Shown piece by piece: positions 40,988-50,120 of a stretch of 64,000 nt of DNA. Source of the stretch: Albidovulum sp. (GTDB lineage: Bacteria; Pseudomonadota; Alphaproteobacteria; Rhodobacterales; Rhodobacteraceae); assembly GCA_028823855.1 (NCBI GenBank), contig JAPPFL010000006.1, positions 45,185-109,184 on the forward strand, read 5' to 3'. How positions within the stretch are numbered: the stretch's first letter is position 1; each line of letters starts with the position of its first letter. The notes beneath the pieces were generated by a model that saw nothing but the letters and a program-made list of their open reading frames with translations, had not been told where the DNA came from and ran no database searches. The position numbers were made by a program, and so were the translations under genes.

Positions 40988-41723
40988 GCGATGAATTCCC
41001 TCGCCTGCGAAACGTCCGTTTCAGATCAATTGTCCTGGGCGAGCGCGCGGAATTCTGCGACAGCGGTGGGGCGAGAAGCGGAATTTCGGGCTGCGGAGCG
41101 CTTGATCCCGCAGGCGATTCACCCGGCATCCATGGTTTCGAAACAATGCGGGCTACCGTCGGCGAGGAAGTCCGTTTTGCCGGCGCGATGGCCGCCTGCG
41201 ACGCCGTAGAAGGCTATCGCGCTTCCGGGATTTCCCGGACTCGCTTGGGCGAATTCTCCAACTCCTTGCCCGCAGGAACTATTCGAGCCGCATGCCGGAC
41301 GCCAAGCAGGCAGACCGCGCCTCGTCGGGTCGACTCGTCCGGACCGTCAATCAGTATCCCGCGAAACTTGCCGCAATGGGCGTCGCGCAGTCAATCATCG
41401 CCTAGGAAGCTTCGCTTCGCGCAAGAATTGATCCTTACTGCAGCAATATGACTCTCCGACTTCCCGGCCACTCGCTTGCCCCACCTTGGAAGGGCCCGGT
41501 TTTGCCGCCATACTCCATGGTCTCAAACGGAACTTGCATTCGCGGACGCGCAGTTTGCCACGCGGCGATCGCAGCCGGGTCAAGGAACTCCAGCGGGCCA
41601 GAAATCGATAGGCGCATCTGTCGTCGGAAGTCCAGGTTTCGAGCGTACCTGCTCTGGAATCGCGGCGAGACTTTCCGGGAGCGGAAATCGAACGGTCGAG
41701 GATTGGGAAGAGAGAACGGGCCG
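40988..41723. other. Spacer with unidentified coding-like relics
   Basis: No intact gene is visible in 736 bases. On the plus strand near 41265-41405 a frame reads RRNYSSRMPDAKQADRASS and continues to a TAG. On the minus strand at 41617-41435 a frame reads LEFLDPAAIAAWQTARPRMQ and continues to a stop. Both have a coding-like look but no start or family that I recognise. They may be ends of genes lost by deletion. Confidence 0.35.
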
Positions 41724-43196
41724 TCAGGCGGCGATCGCGGCGCGAGCGGCGGCCGGCACTCCTAGTCTCAGCATGGCATCAAGCGCAGAGGCGACTTCAT
41801 TCCGCCAGTGCGAATTCCTCGACAGCGCGAGACCGATCAAATTAGGCAGGGCGTGCAGCCGGTCTGAGATTTCGACGCCCTGGCAGGCGCCTTCAAGCGC
41901 GGATCTGATCTCCGCCTCGCGCGGGTCGCGCAGCGCATAGGCTTCGCCCTTGTCGGTCGTCCCGCAGCAGTAGCGCATCCAGGCGGCCAAGGCGAAGGCA
42001 AAGGGCCGCGGGTCCTGGCCCATTCGAAGCGCCGCCTCGGCTGGCTGCAGCAATCTCTGGGGCAGCTTTAGAGTGCCGTCCATAGCGATCTGATAGGTTT
42101 CATGGGCGATAAAGGGATTGCGAAACCGCGCCTCCAGTTCGGCGCCGTATCGAGCGAAGTCGATGCCCTGCAGCGGAGCCAGCGTGGCGGCGGCAGCCGA
42201 GATGTGCCTTGCAACCAAGCGGGCGAGTTCCATGTCCGCCATCACGTCTCTGACCAGGGCATGGCCGCTCAGGAATCCCGCGTAGGCAAGCATCGAGTGG
42301 GCGCCGTTGAGCATCCGCAACTTCATTTGCTCATACGGCGCAACGTCGGCGACGAAGAGTGCGCCGCCTGCCTCCCAGGCCGGGCGTCCGTTAACGAACG
42401 CGTCCTCGATCACCCATTGGCTAAACGGTTCGGTCTCTACGGCCGCAAGATCCTCGACGCCCGTCAGGCGTCTTGCCTCATCGAGAGTTCTCTCGGTCGG
42501 TGCGGGGGTGATGCGGTCGACCATGGTGGCCGGAAAGGCAACGTTTCCGGCGATCCAGTCGACAAGCTCGGGGGCGGCGCGCCGGGCGAAATCCAGCACG
42601 CCGGATCGCACCAGCAATCCGTTTCGGGGCAGGTTGTCGCAGCAAAGCACCGTGAACGGTTCGACCCCCTTGCCCTTGCGCCGCCGCAGGCTTTCGACAA
42701 TCAGCCCAAGCACCCCGGCCGGTGCCCGGGGCGTCTGCAGGTCAGCCGCGATAGCCGGGTGCGCGAGGTCGATCGCGCCGGCGATCGGGTCGATCCCGTA
42801 GGCCTTTTCGGTTACGGTCAGGCTGACAATTCGGATGGCCGGATCGCAGAGGGCGTCGAGAGCGGCCACCGGGTCGCGCACTGCGGCGATGACACGGGCA
42901 AGGCTCCCGATCAATCGCGCGCTCACACCCTCTTCGCCGCGTACGATCAGGGAATATAGCCCGTCTTGCGGGTTGAGGGCGGCGGCGGCGGCGGTTCCCC
43001 TCAGGCTGACGCCGACGATCCGCCAGTCCCCCCCTTCGGCCGCGATAGCCGCATCCGTATAGACCGCCTGATGCGCCTTGTGGAACGCGCCTACGCCGAG
43101 ATGCACGATGCCCGCGCCGTGCCGCGAGGGATCGAAGGCGGGTTTCGCAATGCCGGCCGCCACGTCCTCGCGGCGGGAAAGGCGACGGACGCTCAT
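41724..43196 (-). CDS. uxuB: Fructuronate reductase (mannitol dehydrogenase family)
   Basis: The enzyme reduces D-fructuronate to D-mannonate with NADH in the cytoplasm. The 490-residue product has the N-terminal GIVHLGVGAFHKAHQAVY nucleotide-binding segment of the long-chain polyol dehydrogenase family and the C-terminal domain with KLRMLNGAHSMLAYAGFL, which contains the conserved Lys, Asn and His. Its ATG overlaps the uxuA stop by 4 bases. The family also contains tagaturonate reductase and mannitol dehydrogenase; pairing with uxuA favours fructuronate. Confidence 0.85.
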   Translation of the reverse strand: MSVRRLSRREDVAAGIAKPAFDPSRHGAGIVHLGVGAFHKAHQAVYTDAAIAAEGGDWRIVGVSLRGTAAAAALNPQDGLYSLIVRGEEGVSARLIGSLARVIAAVRDPVAALDALCDPAIRIVSLTVTEKAYGIDPIAGAIDLAHPAIAADLQTPRAPAGVLGLIVESLRRRKGKGVEPFTVLCCDNLPRNGLLVRSGVLDFARRAAPELVDWIAGNVAFPATMVDRITPAPTERTLDEARRLTGVEDLAAVETEPFSQWVIEDAFVNGRPAWEAGGALFVADVAPYEQMKLRMLNGAHSMLAYAGFLSGHALVRDVMADMELARLVARHISAAAATLAPLQGIDFARYGAELEARFRNPFIAHETYQIAMDGTLKLPQRLLQPAEAALRMGQDPRPFAFALAAWMRYCCGTTDKGEAYALRDPREAEIRSALEGACQGVEISDRLHALPNLIGLALSRNSHWRNEVASALDAMLRLGVPAAARAAIAA

Positions 43197-44401
43197 GCGG
43201 CGCCGGCATGGGTCAGGCCGGCAATGACTCCGCGCAATTCGGCCAGCCCCTTGAGCCGCCCAATCGCGGGATAGCCCGGCTGCGCTCCCCGCCCGAGATC
43301 GTCGAGGATGTCCTGGCCGTGGTCCGGGCGGAACGGGATCGAGGCGTCCTTCCGGCCCGCCCGGCGGCGCCGCGCCTCCTCGGCCAACGCGGCGCCAACC
43401 AGCGCCACCATGTCCGTGTGGCCGCCCAGGTGCTCCGCCTCGTAGAATGAACCGAGGATTTCCTGGGTCTCCCGGTGGACGTTGCGCAAATGCAGGAAAT
43501 GAACCCGTTCACCAAGCCGCTCCATCATCCCGGACAAGTCGTTGTCGGGCCGTGCGCCCAGCGAACCGGAGCAAAGCGTGATGCCGTTGGCCGGCAAATC
43601 CACCGCCCGCATCATTGCCGAATAGTCCGCCTCGGTCGACATCACCCTCGGCAAGCCCAAAAGGCCGATGGGAGGATCATCGGGGTGGCAGCACATTCGA
43701 AGGCCTAGCTCCTCGGCTAGCGGAGCGATCTGCTCCAGGAAGGCTACGAAGTTCCCGCGCAGGCGCTCAGCCGAAATTCCATCGTACTCTGCCAGATGCC
43801 GCCGCACGTCCTCCAGAGTGAACCGGTCCGCCGCGCCGGGCAGACCCGAGACAATGTTTCGCGAGAGCGCCGACTTCCGCGCGTCGTCCATGACGGCGAA
43901 GCGACGCGCCGCCTCGCCGGAGATCTCGGGGGGAAAATCCTCGGCCGCGCCCGCGCGTCCAAGGATGTGGATGTCGAAGGCGGCAAAATCGACGTAGTCA
44001 AAGCGCATGCAGGTCGCGCCGTTTTGCAGGCGATAGGCGAGGTCGGTGCGGGTCCAGTCCAGTACCGGCATGAAGTTGTAGCAGATCGTTTCCAATCCGG
44101 CGGCAGCCAGATTGCGCAGGCTCGTCCTGTAGCTGGCAATATGCGCGCGCCAGTCGCCTCGTTGCTTCTTGATATCCTCGGAGACAGGCAGACTTTCCAC
44201 CACCTCCCACGCTAGGCCGCTCGGCGTGCCGCTCTTCATCGCAGCGATGTCGCTTTGCCTTACCGCGATATCCTCCGGCGTCCAGACCGCTCCGGTAGGA
44301 ACCTGGTGGAGCGCGGTTACAACGCCCTCCGCCCCCGCTTGCAGCATGTCATCGACACTTACTCGATCTTGCGGCCCAAACCATCGCCATGTCTGTCGCA
44401 C
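43193..44401 (-). CDS. uxuA: Mannonate dehydratase
   Basis: UxuA dehydrates D-mannonate to 2-keto-3-deoxygluconate (KDG). The GTG at 44401, with AGGGAG 6 bases upstream, gives 402 residues starting MRQTWRWFGPQD, the family N-terminus. Metal-site motifs include MCCHPDDPPIGLLGLPR, CSGSLGARPDND, FLHLRNVHRE and FRPDHGQDILDD. A longer frame upstream lacks support. It is the first gene of a two-gene unit with uxuB and is divergent from the sugar ABC operon. Confidence 0.93.
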   Translation of the reverse strand: MRQTWRWFGPQDRVSVDDMLQAGAEGVVTALHQVPTGAVWTPEDIAVRQSDIAAMKSGTPSGLAWEVVESLPVSEDIKKQRGDWRAHIASYRTSLRNLAAAGLETICYNFMPVLDWTRTDLAYRLQNGATCMRFDYVDFAAFDIHILGRAGAAEDFPPEISGEAARRFAVMDDARKSALSRNIVSGLPGAADRFTLEDVRRHLAEYDGISAERLRGNFVAFLEQIAPLAEELGLRMCCHPDDPPIGLLGLPRVMSTEADYSAMMRAVDLPANGITLCSGSLGARPDNDLSGMMERLGERVHFLHLRNVHRETQEILGSFYEAEHLGGHTDMVALVGAALAEEARRRRAGRKDASIPFRPDHGQDILDDLGRGAQPGYPAIGRLKGLAELRGVIAGLTHAGAA

Positions 44402-44534
44402 GCCGGACTCCCTCTTTTTTCGCTGTGATGGCCAAGGCCGCCTCGACACCGGTCCGTCGTCGGCAATCCGAGACGGCAAAATTCCGCCGCCAAGTATCGC
44501 AGGCTCCCCGCCTTCAGTCCACCGCGATTTCTCA

Positions 44535-44562
44535 TTGACATACTACCATGTTACAGTATTTT
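44535..44562 (+). promoter_or_regulatory. Predicted promoter and operator of the sugar ABC operon
   Basis: A perfect TTGACA (44535-44540) is followed after 16 bases by TATTTT (44557-44562), 4 of 6 matches to the -10 consensus. The spacer contains TACCATGTTA, an imperfect palindrome (8 of 10 symmetric). Its neighbour ACTACCATG (44542-44550) recurs in inverse orientation at 51183-51191 ahead of the gntR gene. A repressor bound there would block the promoter. Confidence 0.5.
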
Positions 44563-44629
44563 GATGCCTCGCAAAATTCATGACGGCAGGTCATCGAATT
44601 TTTTTTCAATTGTCAAACCGGAGAAAATC

Positions 44630-45646
44630 ATGAACACAGCTCAACGCCTTCTAGCCGCAGGGATCGCAATAGCCGTAATACCCAGTTTTGCGCTTGCGGA
44701 TCAAAGCACAAGAGTCGCTTTGGTTCCGGGCGGCCCTCACCCGTATTTCGCCGCGTGGGAGCAGGCCGGCATGGATGCGGCCAGAGACTTTGACCTTGGT
44801 TCTGCCGATTACAGAGTCCCCCAGAAGTGGGAGCTGGGTCTTCAGAACCAGATGCTGGAATCGCTGGTGACCCAGGGTTACAACGCGTTCCTCGTCTTTC
44901 CCGGAGATCCGGTCGGAACGGTCGCCATCGCAAACGAATTGGCCGATACGGGAGCCCCGGTGGTGGCCCTTGCCGGGTGCCTCAAGGACCCGTCGCAGGC
45001 GATGTTCTGCATGGGCACGGATACCGGAAACTCGGCATATCTGGGGACCAAGGAGCTTCTGCAAGTGCTCGGGTCCGGTGCCAAAATTGCGCATTTCACC
45101 GGATTCCTGGTAGATCCGAACACGCAGCTCAGGATCGATGCGGTCGAAATGGCGGCCGCCGAAGGGGGCGCCGAAGTCATTCAGGTTATCGCCGATATCG
45201 ACGCGCCCGAGCCCGCTGAAGAGAAGATCAACGCGTATCTCGCAGCCCATGCGGACGAGGTCGACGGGATCATCACGACCGCCTGGGTTCCGGCAGTCGT
45301 CGCTGCGAACGCGCTCCGCAAGATCGGCGACAAGCGCATTGTAATGGTTGGCATCGACCATGACGAGGTAGTGATCCAGGCGATCAAAGACGGTTTTGTG
45401 CATGGCACCATGCTACAGAACCCCTATGGCCAAGGCTACATCGGGTCTTTCGTGGCCGACAAGCTGCGCTCCGGCTGCGCGGTCAAGGCCGACGCGCCGT
45501 TCAAGTCGAACGCGTTGACGGACAAGTTCATCGATAGTGGAACCGTGTTTGCCGGCATCGACGATGTCGACAATTACGTGGCCTCGATGCAGGCGATCAC
45601 GACAGTGCTCTTCGAGCAATTCGAATCGACATATCTCGACTGTTGA
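44630..45646 (+). CDS. Sugar ABC transporter periplasmic binding protein (ribose/LacI-like type)
   Basis: The ATG at 44630 follows GGAG at 7 bases and gives 338 residues with a signal peptide (about 1-23, ending ALA). The mature part begins STRVALVPGGPHPYFAAWEQAGMDAARDF, the pattern of periplasmic-binding-protein type 1 sugar receptors. VDGIITTAWVPAVVAANAL and VMVGIDHDEVVIQAIKDGFV follow. Two or more cysteines in the mature chain (CLKDPSQAMFC) may form a disulfide. It is first in a four-gene importer operon inside a sugar-acid cluster, so the ligand is probably a sugar or aldonate. Confidence 0.9.
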   Translation: MNTAQRLLAAGIAIAVIPSFALADQSTRVALVPGGPHPYFAAWEQAGMDAARDFDLGSADYRVPQKWELGLQNQMLESLVTQGYNAFLVFPGDPVGTVAIANELADTGAPVVALAGCLKDPSQAMFCMGTDTGNSAYLGTKELLQVLGSGAKIAHFTGFLVDPNTQLRIDAVEMAAAEGGAEVIQVIADIDAPEPAEEKINAYLAAHADEVDGIITTAWVPAVVAANALRKIGDKRIVMVGIDHDEVVIQAIKDGFVHGTMLQNPYGQGYIGSFVADKLRSGCAVKADAPFKSNALTDKFIDSGTVFAGIDDVDNYVASMQAITTVLFEQFESTYLDC

Positions 45647-45657
45647 AGTAACAAGGG

Positions 45658-45681
45658 GGCGGGGCCTCGGTCGGCCCCGCC
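45658..45681 (+). promoter_or_regulatory. Stable intercistronic hairpin after the sugar-binding protein gene
   Basis: A perfect 9-bp all-G/C stem (GGCGGGGCC / GGCCCCGCC) with a 6-base loop lies 12 bases after the stop codon and 34 bases before the first permease. No T-run follows. Such hairpins protect the upstream mRNA from 3-prime exonucleases and let the binding protein be made in excess over the membrane subunits. Confidence 0.7.
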
Positions 45682-45714
45682 GGTCATCCTCCATTCCGAG
45701 ACGCCCTACGAACG

Positions 45715-46755
45715 ATGACAGTAAGCTCGCGCGACACCGCATTGGACGTAGGAGACAATCAAAGCGAACAGTTCAGGGCTGTCGCGCCGCTTCGTTTTTT
45801 TCTGAGCAACGAATTCGGTTTGATTGTGCTGGTGGTGATATTTGCCGTCATATTCTCGACTCTGTCCCCCGCGTTCCTATCGAAGTTCAGTCTCTATGCA
45901 CTCGGACGGACCAGCGCGGTCAATATCATGATCGGTTTTTCCATGATGGTCGTGATCTTGACCGGCGGATTGAATTTGTCGGTCGGCGCGATTGGCGTGT
46001 CTTCCGCGATGTTTGGCGGCTGGCTGATGCAGGCGTTCGGCATGCCTTGGGTGCCTGCCGTTTTCGGCGGGCTTGCGATGGGAGCGTTGCTAGGAGCAAT
46101 CAACGGAATAATCATCGTTCAGTCCGGCCTGCACAGTTTCATCATTACGCTCGCAACGATGAGCATATTCTTCGGCGTGATGATCTTTCTCACGCAGGCG
46201 GAATCCTACCGCGAAATCTCGCCGACGTACGCCGGCTTCGGACGCATGAAAATCCAGGGCGTCGTCTCCCCTTTGCTACTGGTCACGATAGGCGTCGCGG
46301 TTCTGCTGTCTGCCCTGTTCCGTTTAACTTCGCTCGGACGCGAGATGCTGGCTGCCGGAGCTAATCCAAGGACCGCCGAATTGTCGGGCATACGCGTGAA
46401 CCGGACGATCACGTATTGCCATATGCTGTCGGGCGTCTTGGCAGGGATGGCCGGAATGATGCTGGTGGCGCGCACCGGCGCGGCCATTCCGTCGATGGCC
46501 GGGCAGCTGGGTCAGGACTGGCTGTTGCCCGCGTTCCTGGGACCGGTGCTGGGCGGGACTCTCTTGACGGGCGGGCGGGTTTCGGTGCTAGGCACCCTCT
46601 TGGGATCCTTTCTGGTGACCATGCTGACGTCCGGCCTATTGCTGATGCAAGTCGGGGCCTTCTGGATCCAAACCTATCTCGGCCTTTTGCTGTTGGCCGC
46701 TGTACTCATTGACCTAGCGCGGCGTCGTTATCTCGAGCGAAGGAAGTTGGTGTGA
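45715..46755 (+). CDS. Sugar ABC transporter permease (RbsC-like), first copy
   Basis: The 346-residue inner-membrane protein belongs to the branched-chain/ribose permease superfamily. It shows the family segment MVVILTGGLNLSVGAIGVSS, then ANPRTAELSGIRVNRTI, SGVLAGMAG and the C-terminal LGGTLLTGGRVSVLGTLLGS. About eight to ten helices are apparent. It is followed with a GTGA overlap by a second, related permease, so the channel is probably a heterodimer rather than the homodimer of RbsC. Confidence 0.9.
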   Translation: MTVSSRDTALDVGDNQSEQFRAVAPLRFFLSNEFGLIVLVVIFAVIFSTLSPAFLSKFSLYALGRTSAVNIMIGFSMMVVILTGGLNLSVGAIGVSSAMFGGWLMQAFGMPWVPAVFGGLAMGALLGAINGIIIVQSGLHSFIITLATMSIFFGVMIFLTQAESYREISPTYAGFGRMKIQGVVSPLLLVTIGVAVLLSALFRLTSLGREMLAAGANPRTAELSGIRVNRTITYCHMLSGVLAGMAGMMLVARTGAAIPSMAGQLGQDWLLPAFLGPVLGGTLLTGGRVSVLGTLLGSFLVTMLTSGLLLMQVGAFWIQTYLGLLLLAAVLIDLARRRYLERRKLV

Positions 46756-47720
46756 ACCAGAAGTTCTGGCAATCGGACTGGTTCGGACCGTTCCTGGTGG
46801 TAATTGCCGCGATTGTTATCGTAAGCCTGTCCAATCCGTCGTTCCTGTCTCCGTTCAACATACAAATTCTCTTGCTTGCGATCTCGGTCAACGCGATTAT
46901 TGCGTTCTCTCAAATGATCATCATCGCCATTGGCCAGATGAATCTTTCGGTCGGCGCCATTGGCGGGCTGGCCGCGATTTCCTTCGGCGGCATAATGGAG
47001 GTCTGGGGTGTTCCCTGGCCGGTCGCCGCCGTGCTGGCGCTCGGCATCGGCTTTGTGGCCGGCATCGCCAACGGAATCCTGTGCGCATTTACCGGAATTT
47101 CGGCATTCGTCATCACCTTGGCGAGCCTATCGGTTTTCAAGGGCATCAACTTGGGTATTACCGAAGCGCAGCCGTTCTACGAAATTCCCGAAACGGTGAA
47201 GGCGCTAGGCAACGAAACGTTTCTGCATCCGCTTCCGTGGCTGGTCATTCCCGCTATGCTGGCCGCGTTCCTGTTGTGGTATCTGCTGTTCAGATTGCCT
47301 CTGGGCCGCGCGATCCTGGCAGTCGGAGGCAACGAGCACGCAGCGGAACTGTCAGGCATATCGGTGAAGCTCATCGTCGTCGTGGCGCATGCCATCTCCG
47401 GCCTTCTGGCGGCCCTGGCGGGGATAATGCTGGTGGGTCGGCTACAGATCGGCCAGCCTACAATCGGCGACGACTGGCTGATCTTGTCCTTTGCAGCCCC
47501 GGTCATTGGCGGCGCCATTCTGACAGGCGGACATGTTAGCGTAGCGGGGACTTTCCTGGGAGTAGCTATCGTGGCAATCATCACCCAAGTGCTGGTTCTG
47601 TTCAGCATCGACCCGTTTCTTGTGCAGGTCGTACTGGGCGGGCTGATTCTCTGGGCAGTGGGCGTAAATCGGCTGCGGGAGGTGCGAGCGCATCGCAAAT
47701 CCGCCTCGGCGACCACATGA
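46752..47720 (+). CDS. Sugar ABC transporter permease (RbsC-like), second copy
   Basis: The 322-residue permease starts with GTG overlapping the previous stop by 4 bases. It shares the segment IIIAIGQMNLSVGAIGGLAAISFGG and GNEHAAELSGISVKLI with its neighbour, and its C-terminus holds VIGGAILTGGHVSVAGTFLGV. The pair looks like a tandem duplication followed by divergence. It overlaps the ATPase gene by 4 bases (ATGA). Confidence 0.9.
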   Translation: MNQKFWQSDWFGPFLVVIAAIVIVSLSNPSFLSPFNIQILLLAISVNAIIAFSQMIIIAIGQMNLSVGAIGGLAAISFGGIMEVWGVPWPVAAVLALGIGFVAGIANGILCAFTGISAFVITLASLSVFKGINLGITEAQPFYEIPETVKALGNETFLHPLPWLVIPAMLAAFLLWYLLFRLPLGRAILAVGGNEHAAELSGISVKLIVVVAHAISGLLAALAGIMLVGRLQIGQPTIGDDWLILSFAAPVIGGAILTGGHVSVAGTFLGVAIVAIITQVLVLFSIDPFLVQVVLGGLILWAVGVNRLREVRAHRKSASATT

Positions 47721-49237
47721 GCGGCGTTTTCAACGCGCAGGGCGTTCTCAAGACGTTCCCCGGCGTGACTGCGCTCGAGGACGTGTCGCTGACTTTGACG
47801 CACGGATCCATTCACGCGCTCTTGGGCGAGAACGGCGCGGGAAAATCGACGTTGATCAAAGTGATGACCGGCGTCTATCGGCCCGATGCAGGATCCATGA
47901 CGCTGGCAGGGGCGGCGTATGAGCCGCAAAACACCCATGACGCCATCGCGCAAGGCATCGGCGTTGTCCATCAGGAGCGCAACCTGATCCCGCGGTTTTC
48001 AGTCGCCGAGAATATCTTCCTCGAGCTGATGGCCGACCAGCCCCTGCGCCGGATCGACTACCCGAAGCTCTACCGGGAGGCTAGGCGATGGCTGGACCTG
48101 CTCGAAATTGACGCAGACCCCGCCACGCCGGTAGACCGGCTGAGCGTCGCCAAGATGCAGCTAGTCGAGATCGCCAAGGCGTTGTCGTTGAATTCACAAA
48201 TTCTGATGCTCGACGAGCCGACGGCCTCGCTCACACCGCATGAGACAGACACGCTGTTCGGGATCTTGCGACGCCTGCGCGACGACGGGGTCAGCCTGGT
48301 CTTCGTTAGTCACAAGCTGGAAGAGGTTCAGGAAATCTGCGATTCCGTCACCGTCCTTCGGGATGGGCGCAATGCATGCGAGAGCCGCCCTCTGGACGGA
48401 CTCGGACGGCAAGATATCGTGCGCCTTATGATCGGTCGCAGCGAGATGATCCCCGATTGGTCGGCGCGCAACCGCTCGGCCGGGCAGCCAGTCCTGGAAC
48501 TGTCGAGCGTTTCGACCAATATGGGGCACGAGGACATCGATCTTTCAATCCACAAGGGCGAAATCGTCGGGGTTTACGGACTTATCGGCGCGGGACGCAG
48601 CGAACTGGCAAAGGCCATTCTCGGAAAATTCGAAGTCACCGGCGGAGAGGTTCTGGTCAATGGGAGACGCGCCGACATCCGCAGCGTGGCGGACGCTGTC
48701 CGGCGCTATCGGATCGGCTACGTCAGCGAAGACCGGAAAGGCGAGGGACTCATCCTGATCCATTCGGTACTGGAGAATGTTGGTATTCCGATTTGGCGGC
48801 GATTGTCGAAATTCGGAGGGTTTCTGACGAAGGGACAGGTGCGCAAACAGACCGAACCCTATATCCGGAAGCTCGAAGTCCGCACGCCTTCGCTGGAACA
48901 AAATGCCGGCAATTTGTCCGGCGGGAACCAGCAAAAGATCAGCGTGGCCAAGTGGCTGGCAGCGGAAGCCAAGATCCTGATTGTCGACGAACCTTCCGTG
49001 GGCATCGATATCAAGACGAAAGCTTACTTGCACGAATTGATTCGCGAATTGTCGGACGCGGGAACCGCACTTCTCCTGATCACCAGCGATATGCCCGAAA
49101 TGATCGCTCTGGCAGATCGCATCGTGGTGATGAGCGACTATCGAGTGATGGGCGATATCGTCAACAACCGCGACTACAAGGCGATGAGCGAGGGGATCAT
49201 GAGCCTGATCCAGGACGACGAAGCAGCCGCGGCCTAG
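47717..49237 (+). CDS. Sugar ABC transporter ATP-binding protein, two ABC domains (RbsA-like)
   Basis: The 506-residue cytoplasmic ATPase has two ABC cassettes. The first has Walker A GENGAGKST and Walker B ILMLDEPTASLT with FVSHK. The second has GLIGAGRSE in place of a canonical Walker A, signature LSGGNQQK and ILIVDEPSVGIDI. This asymmetry, with a degenerate second site, is typical of RbsA/MglA/XylG proteins. Its stop codon meets the stop of the convergent lactonase gene within a shared CTAG. Confidence 0.93.
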   Translation: MSGVFNAQGVLKTFPGVTALEDVSLTLTHGSIHALLGENGAGKSTLIKVMTGVYRPDAGSMTLAGAAYEPQNTHDAIAQGIGVVHQERNLIPRFSVAENIFLELMADQPLRRIDYPKLYREARRWLDLLEIDADPATPVDRLSVAKMQLVEIAKALSLNSQILMLDEPTASLTPHETDTLFGILRRLRDDGVSLVFVSHKLEEVQEICDSVTVLRDGRNACESRPLDGLGRQDIVRLMIGRSEMIPDWSARNRSAGQPVLELSSVSTNMGHEDIDLSIHKGEIVGVYGLIGAGRSELAKAILGKFEVTGGEVLVNGRRADIRSVADAVRRYRIGYVSEDRKGEGLILIHSVLENVGIPIWRRLSKFGGFLTKGQVRKQTEPYIRKLEVRTPSLEQNAGNLSGGNQQKISVAKWLAAEAKILIVDEPSVGIDIKTKAYLHELIRELSDAGTALLLITSDMPEMIALADRIVVMSDYRVMGDIVNNRDYKAMSEGIMSLIQDDEAAAA

Positions 49238-50067
49238 ACGGAATAAAACCGCGCGCAGTTCTTCCCCATTACGTCCGCGCGCTCGTCCGGGCTTAGCTTT
49301 CGGGACCAGTCCGCGACCAGTCCCATCGCGCCTGCGTAGCTCGCTGCGAGGGTGCATACGGGCCAATCGCTGCCGATCATCAACCTGGTAGTGCCAAAGG
49401 CGTCAAGAACCGTGTCGAGATACGGCCCGAAGGTTTCAGTCTGCCAGTTTGACCAGTCTGCCTCGGTCACAAGACCGGACAGCTTGCAGGAGACATTGGG
49501 TCTTTCGGCGATGGAGCGAATCCCGGCTTCCCATTCACCGCGGTCGCTGCCATCCATCTTGGGCTTTGCGATGTGGTCCACCACGAATCGCTGATGCGGC
49601 AGCTTGTCAACCAGGCGGATCGCGGCCTTAAGGTGAACCGTGCGCAGCAGCAAGTCGTACGTTAGGCTGCGGGGCTCCAGGCAGCCGACGCCGCGGAGGT
49701 GCGGAGAGCTATCGGCAAAATCCGGATCCGCACGATCATGGATCAGCATTCGCACGCCCCGGAATGCCGGGGCGCCCGTGTAGCGGTCCAGGCGCGCCTC
49801 AACATCTTTCGCACACAGGTCCACCCATCCGACAACGCCTTTGATCGACTTGTCGTCATTTGCAAGACCCAGCAGAAAGTCCGTCTCTAGCTCCATTTCC
49901 CGAGCCTGAACGGCGATGGTGCCGTCGATCTCGACTTCCTCGCGAAGAGGAGCCAGGTCGTCCGGCATGAAGTCTCTCCTTAACGCTGCAAGGTCGTCCG
50001 TCATCCAGGGGAAATCGTCGGGATTTGCGGTGTAGCGCCAGAAGTGCTGATGCGAGTCCAGTCTCAT
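49234..50067 (-). CDS. Sugar lactonase, L-fuconolactonase-like amidohydrolase (COG3618)
   Basis: These enzymes hydrolyse aldono-1,4-lactones to aldonates. The ATG at 50067 gives 277 residues starting MRLDSHQHFW, with the HxH metal motif at His6 and His8. Further ligands are expected in RFVVDHIAKPKM and in LMIGSDWPVC, which holds the catalytic Asp. GVVGWVDL and FRGVRMLIHD are typical of the subfamily. In this cluster it should act after the aldose dehydrogenase and before the aldonate dehydrogenase. Confidence 0.85.
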   Translation of the reverse strand: MRLDSHQHFWRYTANPDDFPWMTDDLAALRRDFMPDDLAPLREEVEIDGTIAVQAREMELETDFLLGLANDDKSIKGVVGWVDLCAKDVEARLDRYTGAPAFRGVRMLIHDRADPDFADSSPHLRGVGCLEPRSLTYDLLLRTVHLKAAIRLVDKLPHQRFVVDHIAKPKMDGSDRGEWEAGIRSIAERPNVSCKLSGLVTEADWSNWQTETFGPYLDTVLDAFGTTRLMIGSDWPVCTLAASYAGAMGLVADWSRKLSPDERADVMGKNCARFYSV

Positions 50068-50120
50068 TGGTGGAACGGCCTCCAAGTTTTACGGATTGTC
50101 GTGTTGACGATTTGATGCAT

